Positions 38,201 to 45,747 of a stretch of 64,000 nt of DNA are shown here, one piece after another (the stretch's first letter is position 1; every line of letters begins with the position of its first letter). The DNA is from Cryomorphaceae bacterium (GTDB lineage Bacteria; Bacteroidota; Bacteroidia; Flavobacteriales; ECT2AJA-044). The notes beneath the pieces are model-generated. The model was given only the letters and a program-made list of their open reading frames with translations. It had not been told where the DNA came from and searched no databases. The stretch covers positions 434,001 through 498,000 of the forward strand of contig CP059070.1 in the NCBI GenBank assembly GCA_017798125.1, in the 5' to 3' direction. A program made the translations under genes and the position numbers.

Positions 38201-38208
38201 TACCTTTG
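38201..38208 (+). promoter_or_regulatory. -7 element for the ArsC-fold gene
   Basis: TACCTTTG 20 bases upstream of ATG 38229. Its -33 region must lie within or beyond the opposite promoter's -7 element, so the two divergent promoters overlap. Confidence 0.6.
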
Positions 38209-38228
38209 GGGGGCAAACGCAACACCCC

Positions 38229-38582
38229 ATGAAAAAGATCTATCACCTGGGCACCTGCAGCACCTCTCAGCGACTCATCAAAGAGTGGAACCCAGGGCCA
38301 GAAGTCCTTCTTCAAGACATAAAAACGGAATCCATGACCGAGGAGCAAGTGGATGAAATGGCCCGATTGGCCGGTAGCTATGAAGCTCTTTTCAGCCGCA
38401 GGGCGATGAAGTTCCGAAGCATGGGATTGAATGAAATGGAACTGAGCGAAGAAGACTACCGCAAGTATATTTTGGAAGAGTATACCTTTTTGAAGAGACC
38501 GGTAGTGCTTGTAGGAGATCAGATCTTCGTGGGAAACGCTAAAAAGACGGCGGAACAAGCCGGAATTGCCCTTCGTGCCTAA
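38229..38582 (+). CDS. ArsC/Spx-fold thioredoxin-like protein
   Basis: A 117-residue protein of the arsenate reductase/Spx thioredoxin-like fold. The redox site is HLGTCSTSQRLI, with a single Cys at C9 (C-x-x-S type, as in the ArsC family rather than Spx CxxC). The C-terminal TFLKRPVVLVGDQIFVGN is the family's closing signature, equivalent to the 'RPI...G' segment. Glutathione-dependent arsenate reduction or a related disulfide role is possible; the exact activity is unknown. It is translationally coupled to the EamA gene that begins inside its last codons. Confidence 0.85.
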   Translation: MKKIYHLGTCSTSQRLIKEWNPGPEVLLQDIKTESMTEEQVDEMARLAGSYEALFSRRAMKFRSMGLNEMELSEEDYRKYILEEYTFLKRPVVLVGDQIFVGNAKKTAEQAGIALRA

Positions 38583-39489
38583 TAGGTATCGCGCTCATAT
38601 TGCCCTCTTTGTTGTCAACCTCATCTACGGCATCAACTATACCGTGGCCAAGGATGTCATGCCCACCTACATAGAGCCTCTTGGCTTTATTCTGATTCGA
38701 GTTACGGGGGCCGTGGCCTTGTTTTGGTTGGTGAGCGCACTCTTCCCGAGGGAGCGCATTGCTCGAAAGGATTACCCACGCCTCATCCTATGTGGGGTTT
38801 TTGGGGTAGCGGCCAATCAAATGCTCTTTTTTGAAGGGCTCAACTTGACCACACCGATCAACGCGGCGATCATCATGACCAGTAACCCCGTTCTGGTTCT
38901 CATCATGTCTGCCCTCCTCATTCGCGAGCGCATCACTTGGGTGAAAATCTTGGGTATTCTCCTCGGTGCAACAGGAGCCATTATGCTGATTGCTGGTGAC
39001 GGGGCCATAGACCTTCTAGACAACGACAAACACTTTGGAAACTTCTTGGTCTTCCTGAACGCTACGAGCTACGCCTTGTACTTGGTAGTGGTTAAGCCCC
39101 TAATGAATACCTATTCACCCATTACGGTGATTAAATGGGTCTTCACTTTTGGTCTTTTGATGGTGGCGCCCTTTGGTTGGAATCAACTATCGGGAGTGGA
39201 ATGGGGAACCATGCCTCCAGAGATTTACGGAGCGGTTGCTTTCGTGGTGCTTGGAACAACCTTCCTCGCCTATTTACTGAACACCTATGCGCTCAAAACC
39301 GTAAATCCTTCAGTAGTCTCCATCTACATCTACCTCCAGCCGGCCTTGGCGGCCATTTTCGCCCTAGCCGTGGGAAGCGACCGCCTAACGCCGATCATGC
39401 TGGCCAGTGCTGCGATGATCTTTACCGGCGTGTATTTGGTGAGTCGGAGGCCAAATCGCGCATCGCGCCGTGAGGCGCAAATCGAATAA
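38575..39489 (+). CDS. EamA/DMT family transporter
   Basis: A 304-residue inner-membrane exporter with ten predicted helices in two EamA repeats (residues ~5-135 and ~150-285). Typical segments are LYGINYTVAKDV near the start, NAAIIMTSNPVLVLIMSALLI before helix 4-5, and PSVVSIYIYLQPALAAIFAL in the second repeat. Drug/metabolite transporters of this group export amino acids or other small molecules; the cargo is unknown. I use GTG 38575, overlapping the ArsC-fold stop by 8 bases, rather than the TTG at 38566. A palindrome variant at 39462-39480 encodes the arginine-rich C-terminus. Confidence 0.88.
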   Translation: MPNRYRAHIALFVVNLIYGINYTVAKDVMPTYIEPLGFILIRVTGAVALFWLVSALFPRERIARKDYPRLILCGVFGVAANQMLFFEGLNLTTPINAAIIMTSNPVLVLIMSALLIRERITWVKILGILLGATGAIMLIAGDGAIDLLDNDKHFGNFLVFLNATSYALYLVVVKPLMNTYSPITVIKWVFTFGLLMVAPFGWNQLSGVEWGTMPPEIYGAVAFVVLGTTFLAYLLNTYALKTVNPSVVSIYIYLQPALAAIFALAVGSDRLTPIMLASAAMIFTGVYLVSRRPNRASRREAQIE

Positions 39490-39512
39490 ACAAGGCCTCA
39501 GAGGTGATTTCG

Positions 39513-39520
39513 TACCTTTG
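39513..39520 (+). promoter_or_regulatory. -7 element for the yicC-gmk-nadD operon
   Basis: TACCTTTG, an exact TAnnTTTG match, ends 20 bases before the ATG at 39541. No convincing -33 TTG is visible upstream. Confidence 0.55.
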
Positions 39521-39540
39521 TGCCTTCAAAATAATACGCC

Positions 39541-40404
39541 ATGGTGCTATCGATGACGGGCTTCGGAAAAGCCTCGAATAGGTTTGGAAATAAGAAGATT
39601 ACGGTTGAAATCCGTTCGCTAAACAGCAAGGGAATCGACATCAATACACGACTTCCGCAGGTCTATCGTGAGAAAGACCTAGAGCTGCGCAATCGAGCGT
39701 CTGGCGAGTTGGTTCGAGGTAAGGTCGATCTGAGCGTTTTTGTGGAATCTGAAGGAGCGGACTCGGGTCATCAATTGAATGCCGAACTGATCAAGTCTTA
39801 CTACGGCCAGTTGAAGGCCTTGGCCGATGAGCTCGGAGATTCCAGCGACCTGATGACCGCCGTGTTGCGCTTCCCAGAGGTACTGCAAAGCGAGCGGGAG
39901 GAACTCAGTGAAGATGAATGGAGGGCATTGGAAGAGACCCTGAAGGAGGCCATGGTTCGATTGACGGAGCATCGGGCCGAAGAGGGACGCGCCATGGATC
40001 AAGATTTGCGCGGCAACGTGGCCTTCATTGAGGAGCAACTCATGGCTATTGAGCCTTTGGAAACCGAGCGGAAGGAAGCCGTCCGTGAACGACTGCGGAA
40101 AAACTTGGATGACCTTAAAGAAAAGGTGGACGAGAATCGCTTTGAGCAAGAACTCATCTACTACCTCGAAAAGTTCGACATCAACGAAGAGAAGGTGCGT
40201 TTGCGGAAACACTGCAGTTACTTCTTGAGTATTCTGAATGAAGAGAAAAGCCAGGGCAAGAAGCTCGGGTTTATCGCTCAAGAGATGGGTCGCGAAATCA
40301 ACACCATCGGCTCCAAAGCCAATCACGCGGGCATTCAAAAACACGTGGTTCAGATGAAGGATGTCCTGGAACAAATCAAAGAACTGGTTCTCAACTGCCT
40401 CTAA
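39541..40404 (+). CDS. yicC: YicC/YloC family endoribonuclease
   Basis: A 287-residue protein of the YicC/YloC family, shown in other bacteria to be an endoribonuclease. The beginning MVLSMTGFGKAS and NSKGIDINTRLPQVYREKDLELRNRA, and the C-terminal DUF1732 domain with EKFDINEEKVRLRKHC and FIAQEMGREINTIGSKANH, are unmistakable. A long central helical region (residues ~140-210) fits the family's funnel. It is the first gene of a tight operon; its last base overlaps the first base of gmk. Confidence 0.96.
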   Translation: MVLSMTGFGKASNRFGNKKITVEIRSLNSKGIDINTRLPQVYREKDLELRNRASGELVRGKVDLSVFVESEGADSGHQLNAELIKSYYGQLKALADELGDSSDLMTAVLRFPEVLQSEREELSEDEWRALEETLKEAMVRLTEHRAEEGRAMDQDLRGNVAFIEEQLMAIEPLETERKEAVRERLRKNLDDLKEKVDENRFEQELIYYLEKFDINEEKVRLRKHCSYFLSILNEEKSQGKKLGFIAQEMGREINTIGSKANHAGIQKHVVQMKDVLEQIKELVLNCL

Positions 40405-40973
40405 TGAGCGGGAAAGCCGTCATATTCAGCGCCCCATCAGGCTCAGGCAAAACGACCATCGTTCGCGAATTGATGAAGCGTATGCCAGGCCGTTTTGGAT
40501 TCTCCATTTCGGCGACCAGCCGCGATCCTCGTGGGCAAGAACAGCATGGTGTGGACTACTACTTTTTGTCTTCTGAAGATTTTCGAGCGGGCATTGCTCG
40601 GGACGAATTTCTCGAGCATGAAGAGGTATATGCCGACACCTTTTACGGAACCCTGAAGAGTGAGGTGGATCGCTTGCACGGAGAAGGAAAAGCCGTCTTA
40701 TTCGACATTGACGTCGTGGGTGGTGTGAACCTCAAAAAGTACTTCGGCAATGAGGCTCGTTCGATGTTTATTATGGCGCCCTCACGGGCCGATTTAGAAC
40801 AGCGCTTGAGGGGACGTGGAACCGAATCCGAAGAGCAAGTTCAAAAACGTCTGGCCAAGGCTGATTTAGAATTGAGCTACCGGGATCAATTTGATCATGT
40901 CATCGTCAACGATGACTTGGAACGTGCGGTGTCAGAGGTCGAGGGGATTCTTCGTGATTTCTTGGATTCATGA
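40404..40973 (+). CDS. gmk: Guanylate kinase
   Basis: Phosphorylates GMP to GDP. The 189-residue enzyme has the P-loop IFSAPSGSGKTTIVRELM (residues 6-23), the GMP-binding ISATSRDPRGQEQHGVDYYFLS motif, and the FDIDVVGGVNLKKYF Walker-B region. The length is normal. It begins at 40404, on the last base of yicC, and overlaps nadD by 4 bases. The yicC-gmk pairing is widespread in bacteria. A palindrome variant lies at 40778-40793. Confidence 0.97.
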   Translation: MSGKAVIFSAPSGSGKTTIVRELMKRMPGRFGFSISATSRDPRGQEQHGVDYYFLSSEDFRAGIARDEFLEHEEVYADTFYGTLKSEVDRLHGEGKAVLFDIDVVGGVNLKKYFGNEARSMFIMAPSRADLEQRLRGRGTESEEQVQKRLAKADLELSYRDQFDHVIVNDDLERAVSEVEGILRDFLDS

Positions 40974-41545
40974 AAAAAGTAGGGCTATACTTCGGCAGCT
41001 ACAACCCGATTCACATGGGCCATTTGGTCATTGCCCAGTTCATGCAAGCCTACAGTGAGTTAGACGAAGTCTGGTTGGTGGTCACCCCGCACAACCCTTT
41101 CAAGAAAAAAGCCAATTTACTCGACGATCGCGCGCGCTTTCATTTAGTCCGTTTGGCCCTGGAAGCGCATCCCAACTTGCGGGCGACAGATGTTGAATTC
41201 AGCTTGCCTCAACCTAGTTATACGGCGGACACTTTGGCTCATTTAAAAGAGCAACATCCCGACCATGAATTTGGACTCATCATGGGTGGGGACAACTTGG
41301 CCAACCTGCACAAGTGGAAGAATGCGGAGTATCTGATCGAACACTACCCCATTTACGTGTACCCTCGCCCAGAAAGCGGTGAAGGACCTTATTCCAATCA
41401 CCAAAATGTCCGTATTGTAGAAGCTCCGCTGATGGACTTATCGAGCAGTTTCATCCGCAAGGCGATTGCGGAAGGAAAGGACGTATCGGCCATGGTTCCC
41501 CCAGCCACTTGGCAGGAGATCCAATTGATGCACTATTACGAATAA
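40970..41545 (+). CDS. nadD: Nicotinate-nucleotide adenylyltransferase
   Basis: Joins nicotinate mononucleotide to ATP to form NaAD in NAD synthesis. The 191-residue enzyme has the nucleotidyltransferase signature GLYFGSYNPIHMGHLVIAQ near residues 4-22 and the closing motif LSSSFIRKAI (the ISSTxIR equivalent) near residue 160; TPHNPFKKKANLLDDRARFHLVRLA is the family's substrate loop. It overlaps gmk by 4 bases (ATGA) and is the last gene of the operon, 3 bases before the convergent purQ stop. Confidence 0.96.
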   Translation: MKKVGLYFGSYNPIHMGHLVIAQFMQAYSELDEVWLVVTPHNPFKKKANLLDDRARFHLVRLALEAHPNLRATDVEFSLPQPSYTADTLAHLKEQHPDHEFGLIMGGDNLANLHKWKNAEYLIEHYPIYVYPRPESGEGPYSNHQNVRIVEAPLMDLSSSFIRKAIAEGKDVSAMVPPATWQEIQLMHYYE

Positions 41546-41548
41546 GAA

Positions 41549-42244
41549 TTAGGCTTCTTCGAGAATTCCGCTCAAGATGGACTCGAAGATTCGACGACCG
41601 TCCGTATTGCCCAAGTTTGCGTCGGCGGCGCGCTCTGGATGAGGCATCATCCCAAAGACATTTTTACCCTCGTTACATACCCCTGCAATGTTTTCTGCTG
41701 ACCCGTTCGGATTGCTTCCGGCGTTCATGTCTCCAGTAGCATCACAGTAACGGAACATGACTTGGTCATTCTCATTGATGGCCTTTAGGGTCGCCTCGTC
41801 AGCGAAGTAGTTCCCTTCGCCATGGGCAATGGGAATCTCCAGAACATCACTGCTTTTCAATTCCGCTGAAGGCAGAGCCGTTCCGCTTTGAGGCTTCAGG
41901 TAAATGTTCTTGCAAATGAACTTGTGAGAAGGGTTGTGCATGAGCGTTCCAGGCAACAAACCTGCTTCGCAAAGCACTTGGAATCCGTTACACACACCCA
42001 TGACATATCCACCTTTGTTGGCGAAGTCAATGACTTCGTTCATGATGGGTGAAAAACGAGCGATCGCACCCGAACGCAAGTAATCTCCGTAGCTAAAGCC
42101 CCCGGGTAGCATGATGAAATCGACGCCTTGTAAATCATGATCCTTGTGCCAAAGTTCAACAACTTCGTGCCCGAAACTGCGGAGCACGTAAATCATGTCT
42201 TGATCACAATTTGAACCTGGAAAAATGACTACACCGAACTTCAT
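41549..42244 (-). CDS. purQ: Phosphoribosylformylglycinamidine synthase subunit PurQ
   Basis: Glutaminase subunit that supplies ammonia for FGAR-to-FGAM conversion in purine synthesis, working with separate PurL and PurS proteins. The 231-residue class I amidotransferase has the nucleophile Cys in GVCNGFQVLCEAGLLPG near residue 86 and the His-Glu pair in MMPHPERA near residues 205-212; the N-terminus FGVVIFPGSNCDQD is typical. A stand-alone PurQ implies the small three-subunit enzyme, not the fused PurL. The promoter overlaps the terminator of the upstream gene. Confidence 0.95.
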   Translation of the reverse strand: MKFGVVIFPGSNCDQDMIYVLRSFGHEVVELWHKDHDLQGVDFIMLPGGFSYGDYLRSGAIARFSPIMNEVIDFANKGGYVMGVCNGFQVLCEAGLLPGTLMHNPSHKFICKNIYLKPQSGTALPSAELKSSDVLEIPIAHGEGNYFADEATLKAINENDQVMFRYCDATGDMNAGSNPNGSAENIAGVCNEGKNVFGMMPHPERAADANLGNTDGRRIFESILSGILEEA

Positions 42245-42263
42245 GAGGTCTAAATTTTAGGGC

Positions 42264-42291
42264 AAAAAAAAGCCGTGAACGAATTCACGGC
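42264..42291 (-). terminator. Rho-independent terminator of the universal stress gene
   Basis: On the minus strand, GCCGTGAA-TTCG-TTCACGGC (42272-42291) is a perfect 8-bp stem followed by eight T residues (42264-42271). It ends transcription 24 bases after the stop of the gene at 42316. Confidence 0.85.
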
Positions 42292-42298
42292 AAAGGTA
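42291..42298 (-). promoter_or_regulatory. -7 element for purQ, abutting the terminator
   Basis: TACCTTTG on the minus strand, 46 bases upstream of the purQ ATG (42244). It shares base 42291 with the terminator stem, so purQ transcripts would begin inside the hairpin and escape it. Confidence 0.5.
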
Positions 42299-42315
42299 CG
42301 ATATTTTCGTCCGGA

Positions 42316-43140
42316 TTAAGTTCCGATCACCCCACCCAAAGTCGTAATCGCCTTGGGGTTGATCACCATCACTGGAATCTCAGATTTGTTCGTGATTAAC
42401 TGCTGTTCAAAAGAGCTTCCGAACAGCGCGCCTACGGCATCTTCATGATTGATGATGGAAATGAGGTCCGCATTTACTTTTTCGGCAAAGGCCACCACTT
42501 CTTGGTCAAAACTCCCTGTGTCTTCCAAAATATGGCTTTCGTGCTTCACGCCTTCTTCTTCTAGGAAGGTCTCTGCGTAGTGCATATTTCTTTGTTGCTG
42601 ATTGCGCAGGAATTCATCACTGTGGATTGGGCTGACAATGTGGACCATACTGTTGAAGAACTTGGCAATCTCCACAGCTCCTTTGAGTTTTTGCTTTTCC
42701 TCCTTGGAAAGATCAATCGGGAGAACGATCACGTCGTATCCTCCCTCTTCAATAGTGCGTTCTTGAACTACAATAAAAGGAGTTGTGCTGTCTTTAATCA
42801 CGCGAAGTGCATTACTCCCGGTCAGGAATTGCCATCCTTTCATTCCGTGCGTGCCCATGAGGATCAAACGAGCCTCTAATTCACGAGCGATGTTTCCGAT
42901 ATCATCAAAAATGCTTCCGACATGGGTCAAATACTCGACCGTAACACCCGAGTCCTGAGTAGCGGCCTCGGCAATGTCGCTTAGTTTGTTTTCTGCTTCA
43001 GCTCGGTCGGCGTCGCTCTTCAGGATATGAAGCAAGACGACTTTACCGTCCATTGGCTTAGCAATATATAGTGCGTGATTCAGGGCCGTATCAGCGACAG
43101 AGGAGAAATCGGTCGGCACGACCAAGGTTGTTTTACTCAT
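42316..43140 (-). CDS. Universal stress protein (tandem UspA domains)
   Basis: A 274-residue cytoplasmic protein with two UspA domains (residues ~1-140 and ~145-270). The first has LVVPTDFSSVADTALNHAL at the start and the nucleotide-binding loop LILMGTHGMKGWQFLTGSNALRVI (the G-x2-G-x9-GS pattern). The second is less conserved and lacks a clear loop, as in many tandem Usp proteins. Such proteins bind ATP and respond to starvation or stress. ATG 43140 is used; the TTG three codons upstream is less likely. It stands alone with its own terminator. Confidence 0.92.
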   Translation of the reverse strand: MSKTTLVVPTDFSSVADTALNHALYIAKPMDGKVVLLHILKSDADRAEAENKLSDIAEAATQDSGVTVEYLTHVGSIFDDIGNIARELEARLILMGTHGMKGWQFLTGSNALRVIKDSTTPFIVVQERTIEEGGYDVIVLPIDLSKEEKQKLKGAVEIAKFFNSMVHIVSPIHSDEFLRNQQQRNMHYAETFLEEEGVKHESHILEDTGSFDQEVVAFAEKVNADLISIINHEDAVGALFGSSFEQQLITNKSEIPVMVINPKAITTLGGVIGT

Positions 43141-43173
43141 GGTATTCAAATTGATCTAGTTCCAAAGATAGAA

Positions 43174-43767
43174 TTAGTCCACATAGCCTGCAACAATCTC
43201 TTTCACCTGTTCTAGGTGCTGTTGCTTGAGTGGTTCTCTGTGGGCACGAGAATAGTCCGTATGATAGTGGTGTACGGATAAGAATTGGACCTGTAGATGA
43301 TTCCATTCTCGTTCGTCTTGGACAATTCCAAGGCTTTTGAATTCAGAAAACAGACGGTTTCCGGTAACGAAGAAGTCCGAGCGTCCAAGATAATCTAGAT
43401 CCGCGTCGCAAAGGAGTCGTCCGAGCAAGTCCGTAGGCGACTGAGGTACACGGGTGACCATGATTAGCTCTATTATTCGCTGGATTTGCTCAGGCCCATA
43501 CCCGAACTGTGGCAAAAGTTCTCGAGCAATCTGTGCACTGGCCTCTTCGTGTCCTTTATAGGTGCGAACGAACCCAATGTCGTGAAGCAGCGCGGCTGTC
43601 CCCAGAAGCTCTCGATCCTCTTCACTAACCTTGCTATGTCCGGCCAATTCCATACAGACCTGGTACACATCAAGTGTATGATCCAAGCTATGATAACTCA
43701 GATGCTCTGGGAGATGTTCCTCGAGGTACAGGAGAATGGCCTCCTTTGCTTTTTTAAATTCCGCCAT
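43174..43767 (-). CDS. HD-domain phosphohydrolase, PDE-like metal site
   Basis: A 197-residue cytoplasmic HD-superfamily protein. The metal site is YHSLDHTLDV (H26, H30, D33), then ALLHDIGF (H62, D63) and a late aspartate in CDADLDYLG (D121/D123). The first motif closely resembles the YHNxxHxxDV box of class I cyclic-nucleotide phosphodiesterases. It lies 63 bases after an adenylate cyclase gene on the same strand, so cAMP hydrolysis is an attractive but unproved role. Other HD proteins of this size hydrolyse nucleotides or are uncharacterised. Confidence 0.85.
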   Translation of the reverse strand: MAEFKKAKEAILLYLEEHLPEHLSYHSLDHTLDVYQVCMELAGHSKVSEEDRELLGTAALLHDIGFVRTYKGHEEASAQIARELLPQFGYGPEQIQRIIELIMVTRVPQSPTDLLGRLLCDADLDYLGRSDFFVTGNRLFSEFKSLGIVQDEREWNHLQVQFLSVHHYHTDYSRAHREPLKQQHLEQVKEIVAGYVD

Positions 43768-43830
43768 AGACTAATGCGCTAAGATCGATTGATCCCCCAG
43801 GATACATCTGCAATCATGTTGCATTTACTT

Positions 43831-45747
43831 TCACTCTTGTTCACTTCTTTCGATGTAGTACATATGCATCGAACCCTTGTTCTTGACCTGAAGCGAACCT
43901 CGAGGTTCAAAATACAAGGTCTCCACATTTTTCACAAGTTCGTAAGTGCTTTGGGAGATATTAATCTTATCAGGCTCAGAATGTTGCTCCATTCGAGCCG
44001 CTGTATTTACCGTGTCCCCCCAAATGTCGTATTGGAACTTTTTGGTTCCGACAACACCAGCAACAACAGGACCGCTGGACAAGCCAATCCGTACGTCGAA
44101 ATAAGGCTCTTGGCGAGCCTGGTTATCGCGCCGTAGGCGCATCATAAATTCCCGCATTTTAAGCGACACTTCGACCATGATTTGGGCGTGTTTTTCCTCA
44201 CCGTGAGGGAGGCCGCAGACGCACATGTAGGCGTCGCCAATGGTCTTGATTTTCTCTATGGGGTAGTCGTCGATGATTTCGTCAAACCCGCGGAAACAGT
44301 GGTCAATCAAGTCGACCAGCCGCTGGGGTTCCAACTCTTCAGCGAGCTTGGTGAAGCCCACGAAATCGCTGAAAAGAACGGTTGTCTCAGGATAGAGATG
44401 GGCTCGGGCCCGGCCTTCGACTTTGAGCTCTTCCGCGGTTTCGGCCGGAAGAATGTTGAGCAGAAGAGCTTCAGATTTCTCCTGCTCCTCTTTGATCTCG
44501 CGAGTCCGCTCTCGAACGCGCATTTCGAGGATGGACTTTTGCTGGCTGAGGACATCGAGCCGTTTGGCACGCTCAAGGTTGAAACGATCGGCAAAACTGA
44601 GACTAAACAGAAAGATCTGAGAGGTAATTCCGGTGAAGAAGAAATTGAAATCCGTGGGAACGATGTCGAAGAAATCGAGGCCAAACAGGATCAAAAAGAC
44701 AAACATGACGATGAAACTCAACATCACAAAACGCATGTGCTTGACTCCGTTGAGGTAGATCTTCAAGGCCGCCAAGACCGCACAGAAGAACATGACCAAG
44801 GCCAAAAGAACGTTGATGTTTCGGGTGGTTTCTTCATAGTCTGGATTGAAAAGCCAAAGCACGAAGTTGATGACAAAAATGGATAGAAGGCCCAAGATTA
44901 CCTGTCGTATTCTGGGATGCCGTTCCCTCAAATTCATGTAGTTCATGGTGAAGGCACCAAAGCTGACCAATAGGGTTAAGGTCAAAAGTCGGTTCAAGAT
45001 GGACCCGAGACTATGGCTTTCTTCAACCGTGGCAAAAAGGACATCCGTCTGAAAAAAGTTGATACAGAGAACGGTCGCCGCCAATACATAGATGAGGAAG
45101 TAGGCATTTGAACTCGACCGAGTAACCAAGAGAAAAAAGAAGTTGTACAAAAGGAACGTCACCAGGATACCGAAAAAGGCGTAAAACGAGTTCTGTTGCC
45201 CCGCGATCAAATCGATCATTTCGTAGGATCGCGAACTGTATCTTCCTCCAATCTCATTGTAGCCAGATTCAGCATCGTAGGTCACCGAAAACAAAAGAAA
45301 CTGTGCTTTGTCGGGTAGCCCTTTGAGTTGAAAAACTTGAACGTCTCCTGTGGTTGCGCCCTTTCTTCTGGACTGGAGCCGAACGGAGCTCGGGCCTGTA
45401 TATTCCAAGATACGGCTGGTAGAACCCCTGTAATACAGATGGGCTTTGGACCCGTTGAAAGTGATGTAGGGTTCAACACCTTCAGAAGGTTCATATTTCA
45501 GGAACATCCAATAGGTTCCGACCAGGGGTCGCTCAAAATTGAAATCAGTGAGTGGCTTAAAACTCGTGCGTTCTCGAAGCCAAACCCAGCGGACATCGCG
45601 TTCTCCCGTGGTATCCTTCCAGACGACTAAATAATCGTCCAACGGGATCTCTCGCCCTGAATCCTCCAGTTCTGAGGATTTGAGAATGGGTTGGGCATTG
45701 AGTACCCCTGATAGGAGGAAGAAAAGTGCGAAGAATAGTCTATTCAT
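43831..45747 (-). CDS. Seven-helix membrane adenylate cyclase (7TMR-DISM + class III)
   Basis: A 638-residue protein with a signal peptide (residues 1-18), an extracytoplasmic beta domain of the 7TMR-DISMED type (20-180), seven membrane helices (~187-385), a short coiled coil, and a class III cyclase domain (~445-635). Metal aspartates are D461 (LFSDFVGFT) and D505 (KTIGDAY). K501 and D574 (QYDIWGD) are the adenine-selecting pair, and N581/R585 are the transition-state residues, so adenylate rather than guanylate cyclase is predicted. ATG 45747 begins the signal peptide and overlaps the hybrid kinase stop by 8 bases. An exact palindrome copy lies at 44125. Confidence 0.92.
   Translation of the reverse strand: MNRLFFALFFLLSGVLNAQPILKSSELEDSGREIPLDDYLVVWKDTTGERDVRWVWLRERTSFKPLTDFNFERPLVGTYWMFLKYEPSEGVEPYITFNGSKAHLYYRGSTSRILEYTGPSSVRLQSRRKGATTGDVQVFQLKGLPDKAQFLLFSVTYDAESGYNEIGGRYSSRSYEMIDLIAGQQNSFYAFFGILVTFLLYNFFFLLVTRSSSNAYFLIYVLAATVLCINFFQTDVLFATVEESHSLGSILNRLLTLTLLVSFGAFTMNYMNLRERHPRIRQVILGLLSIFVINFVLWLFNPDYEETTRNINVLLALVMFFCAVLAALKIYLNGVKHMRFVMLSFIVMFVFLILFGLDFFDIVPTDFNFFFTGITSQIFLFSLSFADRFNLERAKRLDVLSQQKSILEMRVRERTREIKEEQEKSEALLLNILPAETAEELKVEGRARAHLYPETTVLFSDFVGFTKLAEELEPQRLVDLIDHCFRGFDEIIDDYPIEKIKTIGDAYMCVCGLPHGEEKHAQIMVEVSLKMREFMMRLRRDNQARQEPYFDVRIGLSSGPVVAGVVGTKKFQYDIWGDTVNTAARMEQHSEPDKINISQSTYELVKNVETLYFEPRGSLQVKNKGSMHMYYIERSEQE
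44125..44141 (-). repeat. Dispersed palindrome, exact copy D (in adenylate cyclase)
   Basis: The 17-mer on the minus strand, sense to the gene, encoding MRLRRDN in a loop of the catalytic domain. Confidence 0.85.

Noticed and set aside
42427-42440. GCGCCTACGGC in the universal stress gene as a copy of the dispersed palindrome
   Set aside because: Only the left arm and loop match; the right arm and CGAT tail are absent.
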